Assembly: GCA_947494565.1 (NCBI GenBank)
Contig: CANLVG010000001.1
Span: 496,001-560,000, forward strand
Source of the DNA: an uncultured Flavobacteriaceae bacterium
GTDB lineage: Bacteria; Bacteroidota; Bacteroidia; Flavobacteriales; Flavobacteriaceae
DNA: 64,000 nt
Direction: 5' to 3'
The position numbers and the translations under genes were made by a program. A model generated the notes under the pieces. The model searched no databases. It was not told the origin of the DNA and worked only from the letters and a program-made list of their open reading frames with translations. Shown one piece after another: positions 60,803 through 64,000 of this stretch (the stretch's first letter is position 1; every line of letters starts with the position of its first letter).

Positions 60803-62566
60803 CTAATTCGCAGAAGTTACACTCGAGTTGACCAAACTAAATAATTCATGGGGGGTATTCTTGAGACCTAGTCGAAACACTTTCGTTTCCTTTCGTTGTG
60901 ATTTCAGACCGTAGTTGAAATAAGTGGTCACCTTGAGATAGGTGGGTTCCAATTTCTTGTTGCCCAAATAGTTGATATTGACCTGCCATTGGCCTGCTAA
61001 AGAACCATCGATTAAAAACTCCTCTGCCGAATAGCCTTTCAATTTTTCGTCCATAATACGGGAGGAATTGGCCATAGAGGTATGCTTCCATGTATGGTAA
61101 TGCTTTTCCGGGTTCACGAACTGTAGCTCAAATTCCGCTTCACTATCGTTCCATTCGAACAACAATCGCGTTCCATCGAATTCCGTGTACTTTGCCAGTC
61201 TCTTTTTCGTCTTGCCTCCCTCGAAAACCTGATCTCCCTCCAAAGCCAACAAATTCTCTGCGTCCCTTTCAATAATTGGTCCTAGTCCGACACTATCCGC
61301 TTGAAGAAAACCCTCATCGACTAGGTAATTGTACCTGGCATACATTGCGGCCGCTTTTTTATAGTTTTTATTATTGCGGTAAGCCTCCGCCAAATCGCGA
61401 TAGGATTGCGCATAATTAGGTCGTAATATGAACACCTGCTCATAAACATCGGTGGATGTCTTTATGTCTCTATTCGCCTCGGCATAATATGCCAACGCCT
61501 TCAAATACACCGCGTTTTTATCGACCAGCGGTACGTTTTTATCCAAAATATCGGTTGCGAATTTTTCTTCTCCCTCATTCATAAAAAAAGCATAGGAATC
61601 GATAAAGAAATGTGGCGAATTGTAGTATTTTTTATAGTTATTCTCATAGACGATTTTTGCTTGCTCCGCCGTGGCACTTGCCTCATAATCAAAAAGATAG
61701 GTCGGTGCATTTTTGGAAATCTCGTTTTTGGATAGCGCTCCGCCCTTATAGATATTGTTTCTAAGGCGCGCACGGTCCAATACCTTGCCTGATTTTGACC
61801 CTAAAACCCCATTGACCGTATTGATAACCACTACCCCTCCATCTCCTGCGGATCCATAGGTAGCCGTTGTTGCCAAGTTTTGAAGAATCGCTATTCGCTT
61901 TATGGAATTCACATCGACCCAAACGGGTGCACTCGGAGGTCCATTTGGACCACTACCCGTAAAAATCTGTCCATCGATATCCCAAACCATGGGGCCCTGA
62001 CGTATACCTCTGGAAAGATAAATCTCTCCCCCTCTGTTGCAATCCCCATCAACCAGAATGCCCGGAAATTGACCACGAACCAAATCAAGTATGCAAAGTG
62101 TCACCGGATTGATTTCGTCCTCATTCATCAAACGGATTTGACCGGCCGCCCGATCGGCGTCTAAATAACCGAAGGCCGTTCTAATAATGTTTTTGTTGAT
62201 GTCATAATCTTCTTGCATATCACGTTGACTGCGACGCTTGCTGGCTTCTACGACCACTTCGTCAAGCGCTGTAACATCTGGTGACATCGTGATATTCAAT
62301 ATACGGGTCACATCTTCCACTACCACTTCTACATCGCGAAGACTCGGGTATGAAAAGGTAATGATATCACCTTGATAGGCCTGAATTTCGTAGGCTCCAT
62401 CCGCATCGGATTTCCAAATCACATCGGAACCTGAAACCTTGATATCGGCATTGGCGGTTGGGCCGTCGAGATAGGTGATTTTCCCTTTAATGGTTTTTAT
62501 GTTTTCTTGAGCGTAGGTGGTAGTACAAAGAAATAGGACGGTCAAGGAGATAAGAATTCTTTTCAT
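60803..62566 (-). CDS. Barrel-less carboxypeptidase-regulatory/TonB-plug/TPR/DUF2135-like protein
   Basis: A secreted 587-aa protein with a mosaic layout: signal peptide (1-20), carboxypeptidase-regulatory-like domain (about 22-105, ending in LDEVVVEASK which is the TonB-receptor linker), a plug-like segment (about 125-255, with PGILVDGDCNRGG, EIYLSRGI, VWDIDGQIF and YGSAGDGGVVVINT), TPR-like helices (about 340-440, YKKAAAMYARYNYL), and a C-terminal DUF2135-like beta domain (about 470-585, FEWNDSEAEFELQF, GSLAGQWQVNINYLGN). There is no beta-barrel, so it cannot be a transporter. It is a paralogue of the gene at 62780-64000. A partial sigma-54-like site lies upstream. Confidence 0.78.
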   Translation of the reverse strand: MKRILISLTVLFLCTTTYAQENIKTIKGKITYLDGPTANADIKVSGSDVIWKSDADGAYEIQAYQGDIITFSYPSLRDVEVVVEDVTRILNITMSPDVTALDEVVVEASKRRSQRDMQEDYDINKNIIRTAFGYLDADRAAGQIRLMNEDEINPVTLCILDLVRGQFPGILVDGDCNRGGEIYLSRGIRQGPMVWDIDGQIFTGSGPNGPPSAPVWVDVNSIKRIAILQNLATTATYGSAGDGGVVVINTVNGVLGSKSGKVLDRARLRNNIYKGGALSKNEISKNAPTYLFDYEASATAEQAKIVYENNYKKYYNSPHFFIDSYAFFMNEGEEKFATDILDKNVPLVDKNAVYLKALAYYAEANRDIKTSTDVYEQVFILRPNYAQSYRDLAEAYRNNKNYKKAAAMYARYNYLVDEGFLQADSVGLGPIIERDAENLLALEGDQVFEGGKTKKRLAKYTEFDGTRLLFEWNDSEAEFELQFVNPEKHYHTWKHTSMANSSRIMDEKLKGYSAEEFLIDGSLAGQWQVNINYLGNKKLEPTYLKVTTYFNYGLKSQRKETKVFRLGLKNTPHELFSLVNSSVTSAN

Positions 62567-62605
62567 AGCAATGTCTTTAAAAATGTTAAAACCTATTTTT
62601 GGGAT

Positions 62606-62621
62606 ATCAATAATCTTGCCA
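62606..62621 (-). promoter_or_regulatory. Weak sigma-54-like site before the plug/TPR gene
   Basis: On the minus strand TGGCAA-GATTA-TTGAT keeps the GG, TTG and 5-base spacer of the -24/-12 consensus, but the last C is A. About 40 bases before the start codon. A TAAATTTG -7 box also lies further upstream (minus strand, near 62660), so the real promoter is undecided. Confidence 0.25.
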
Positions 62622-62710
62622 TTATCTTCAAGTCTTTGGATATTGAAAGAAATTCTTTAACAAATTTAGGAAGGGGGCAATTTTAAACGTAATCGTATCG
62701 GAATGGAAAC

Positions 62711-62752
62711 TATAAAGCCTCGCTTAAACCATCCGGTTCAAGCGAGACTTTC
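62711..62752 (-). terminator. Hairpin between the two plug/TPR paralogues
   Basis: A 17-bp imperfect stem (AAAGCCTCGCTTAAACC with GGTTCAAGCGAGACTTT) with a 4-base loop. The T-run on the minus strand is weak, so termination is probable but not certain. Confidence 0.55.
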
Positions 62753-62779
62753 CTTATTTTTTAGGTACTTGACCAAAAG

Positions 62780-64000
62780 TCAATTATTGAACGCCAATTT
62801 CGACCCGACCGATATCGCGAACAGTTCGTGCGGAGTATTTTTCAATGATAGCTTGAACACCTTGGTTTCCTTGCGTTGTGCGAACGTTCCATAATTGTAA
62901 TATACCGTAGCCTTCAAATAGGTCGGCGTTAGGCTTTTGTTTCCTAAATACTTAATATTCACTTTCCACGAACCGGGTAGCGAGCTATCGATCAAATATT
63001 CCACAGAACTATAGCCGAATTCCTTTTCTTGGGCAATCTTATCGGCATTGTCGGCCAGACTATGCTTTAGCATAAAATATTGCTTTTCCGGGTTGACAAA
63101 TTGTAAGTCGAACTCCGCCTCACTATCGTTCCATTCAAAAACCAAACGGGTTCCATCAAAGTCTTCTTCGGCTACATATAAGTCACTGGCCTGTGTACCT
63201 TTGACGATATTGTTCTTTTCCAAAAGCAGAAAGTTGTTGTATTCCCGTTCGAAAAGATTGGCGAATTCCGTGGAATCGCTCTTTAAAATCCCTTCTTGCA
63301 ATAAATAGGAGTATCGGGTATAGATGGAAGCGGCCTGTTTCGTCTTCCCAACATCGCGATAACTATTGGCCAAGTCAAGATACGATTGTAGATAGTCTGG
63401 ACGTAAACGCAAAACTTCCTTGTAATGGGTATTGGCTTGTTCATAGTCTCCCATGGCCTCTAACTGATAGGCTAATGCCTTCAATAAAACGGGATTGTTC
63501 TCGAACTGACCGGCCGCGTTGGCCAAAATACCATTTGCGAAATCGGAAGCGCGCCAGCGTTCGGTGAAATACTTTTGCATATCAAGGGCGAAATATGGGT
63601 ATGCACTGTAAGCTGGGCGATACTCTTCATAAATCTTTTTAGCATCTTCTAGCGATTGGCTCACCCTTATCGCTGTCAAATACACGGGCGCATTTCTCTT
63701 TAAATCGTTTTGTGAAATCAGATTGTCCGCAGCAAAATTGTTACGCAATCTTGCACGATCATAAATCTTGTCGGATTTCGGACTTCCGGAAATCGTATTG
63801 ACTACGATTACCCCTCCCGCTCCGGCATTACCATACGAGGTTGATGCTGCAAAATTGTTCAAAATTGCCAAGCGCTTTATATTACCAATATCTAACCACA
63901 ATGGGGCATCATTGAGAATTTGTCCGTCCACATCGAAGAGGGCCGATCTTGGATTGGTCAACGATAAGGAGCCACGTATGAAGACCTTACCTTGATTAAG
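62780..64000 (-). CDS. Barrel-less plug/TPR/DUF2135-like protein, 5'-truncated by window edge
   Basis: The frame is open to the right edge of the window; the TTG at 63961 is internal to the frame and not the start. The visible ~405 residues align with the protein at 60803-62566 from the plug-like segment (LNQGKVFIRGSL, LFDVDGQIL, YGNAGAGGVIVVNT) through TPR-like helices (TKQAASIYTRYSYL) to the DUF2135-like C-terminus (FEWNDSEAEFDLQF, GSWKVNIKYLGN). It would also lack a beta-barrel. The signal peptide and regulatory domain expected at the N-terminus lie beyond 64000. Tandem duplication with its neighbour is clear. Confidence 0.75.
   Translation of the reverse strand, partial: LNQGKVFIRGSLSLTNPRSALFDVDGQILNDAPLWLDIGNIKRLAILNNFAASTSYGNAGAGGVIVVNTISGSPKSDKIYDRARLRNNFAADNLISQNDLKRNAPVYLTAIRVSQSLEDAKKIYEEYRPAYSAYPYFALDMQKYFTERWRASDFANGILANAAGQFENNPVLLKALAYQLEAMGDYEQANTHYKEVLRLRPDYLQSYLDLANSYRDVGKTKQAASIYTRYSYLLQEGILKSDSTEFANLFEREYNNFLLLEKNNIVKGTQASDLYVAEEDFDGTRLVFEWNDSEAEFDLQFVNPEKQYFMLKHSLADNADKIAQEKEFGYSSVEYLIDSSLPGSWKVNIKYLGNKSLTPTYLKATVYYNYGTFAQRKETKVFKLSLKNTPHELFAISVGSKLAFNN

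Overview
This 64 kb window reads as chromosome of a marine-type member of the Flavobacteriaceae (Bacteroidota). The evidence is a PorP/SprF-type type IX secretion protein, many SPII lipoproteins and TonB/carboxypeptidase-regulatory outer-membrane proteins, YfhO, a probable sulfonolipid gene pair, A-rich leaders in place of Shine-Dalgarno sequences, and several Bacteroidota -7 promoter boxes (TAnnTTTG). The genus cannot be fixed from the sequence alone. No rRNA, tRNA, insertion sequence, prophage or CRISPR array was seen. Both window edges cut genes: a PorP/SprF protein at the left and a plug/TPR outer-membrane protein at the right.

Layout. 1-8.3 kb: PorP/SprF C-terminal part, an orphan LuxR-type response regulator with a Glu at the phospho-acceptor site, a GT2 glycosyltransferase, a BatA/vWA membrane protein, a metal-site-less dihydroorotase homologue, two tandem small membrane paralogues and an esterase. 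8.3-12.6 kb: a membrane-anchored unknown, a PhnP-like MBL hydrolase, a conserved unknown (485 aa), bcp and a cysteine-free endonuclease III. 12.6-14.7 kb: two duplicated units, each an ECF sigma factor followed by a 47-aa ORF, the unit most worth following up. 14.9-20.7 kb: uvrA, a secreted Arg/Ser-rich protein behind a sigma-54-like promoter, and a triple FAS1 lipoprotein. 21-25.1 kb: GT4, YfhO and a small membrane protein in one minus-strand operon. 25.2-29.8 kb: an outer-membrane transporter-like protein, a four-gene DoxX/DUF2071/methyltransferase/membrane cassette and a GNAT-like protein.

29.9-39.6 kb: a serine-palmitoyltransferase-like enzyme and a cysteine-synthase-like enzyme (together a plausible cysteate/capnine route), oligopeptidase B-like S9 peptidase, YbaB, a secreted thioredoxin, a YegP-like protein, threonine aldolase and a zinc metalloprotease. 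39.7-43.1 kb: the uncharacterised circularly permuted ATP-grasp / alpha-E / transglutaminase cluster. 43.1-49.6 kb: prfB with its programmed +1 frameshift, an ArsC-family reductase, a second sigma-54-like promoter before a Gly-rich secreted protein and a TonB receptor, a 57-aa membrane protein and fumC. 49.7-59.6 kb: a coiled-coil membrane protein, GNAT, a frameshifted MBL lipoprotein, an active/inactive M16 peptidase pair, ettA, a small membrane protein, a Gfo/Idh/MocA oxidoreductase and an acyl-CoA carboxylase beta subunit. 59.6-64 kb: three minus-strand carboxypeptidase-regulatory/plug-like outer-membrane proteins, two of them paralogues lacking a beta-barrel.

Most genes are housekeeping or envelope functions. 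Convergent pairs are commonly separated by bidirectional hairpin terminators. The unusual content is the duplicated sigma/small-ORF unit with its structured leaders, the sigma-54-like promoters ahead of low-complexity secreted proteins, and several family members that have lost key catalytic residues.
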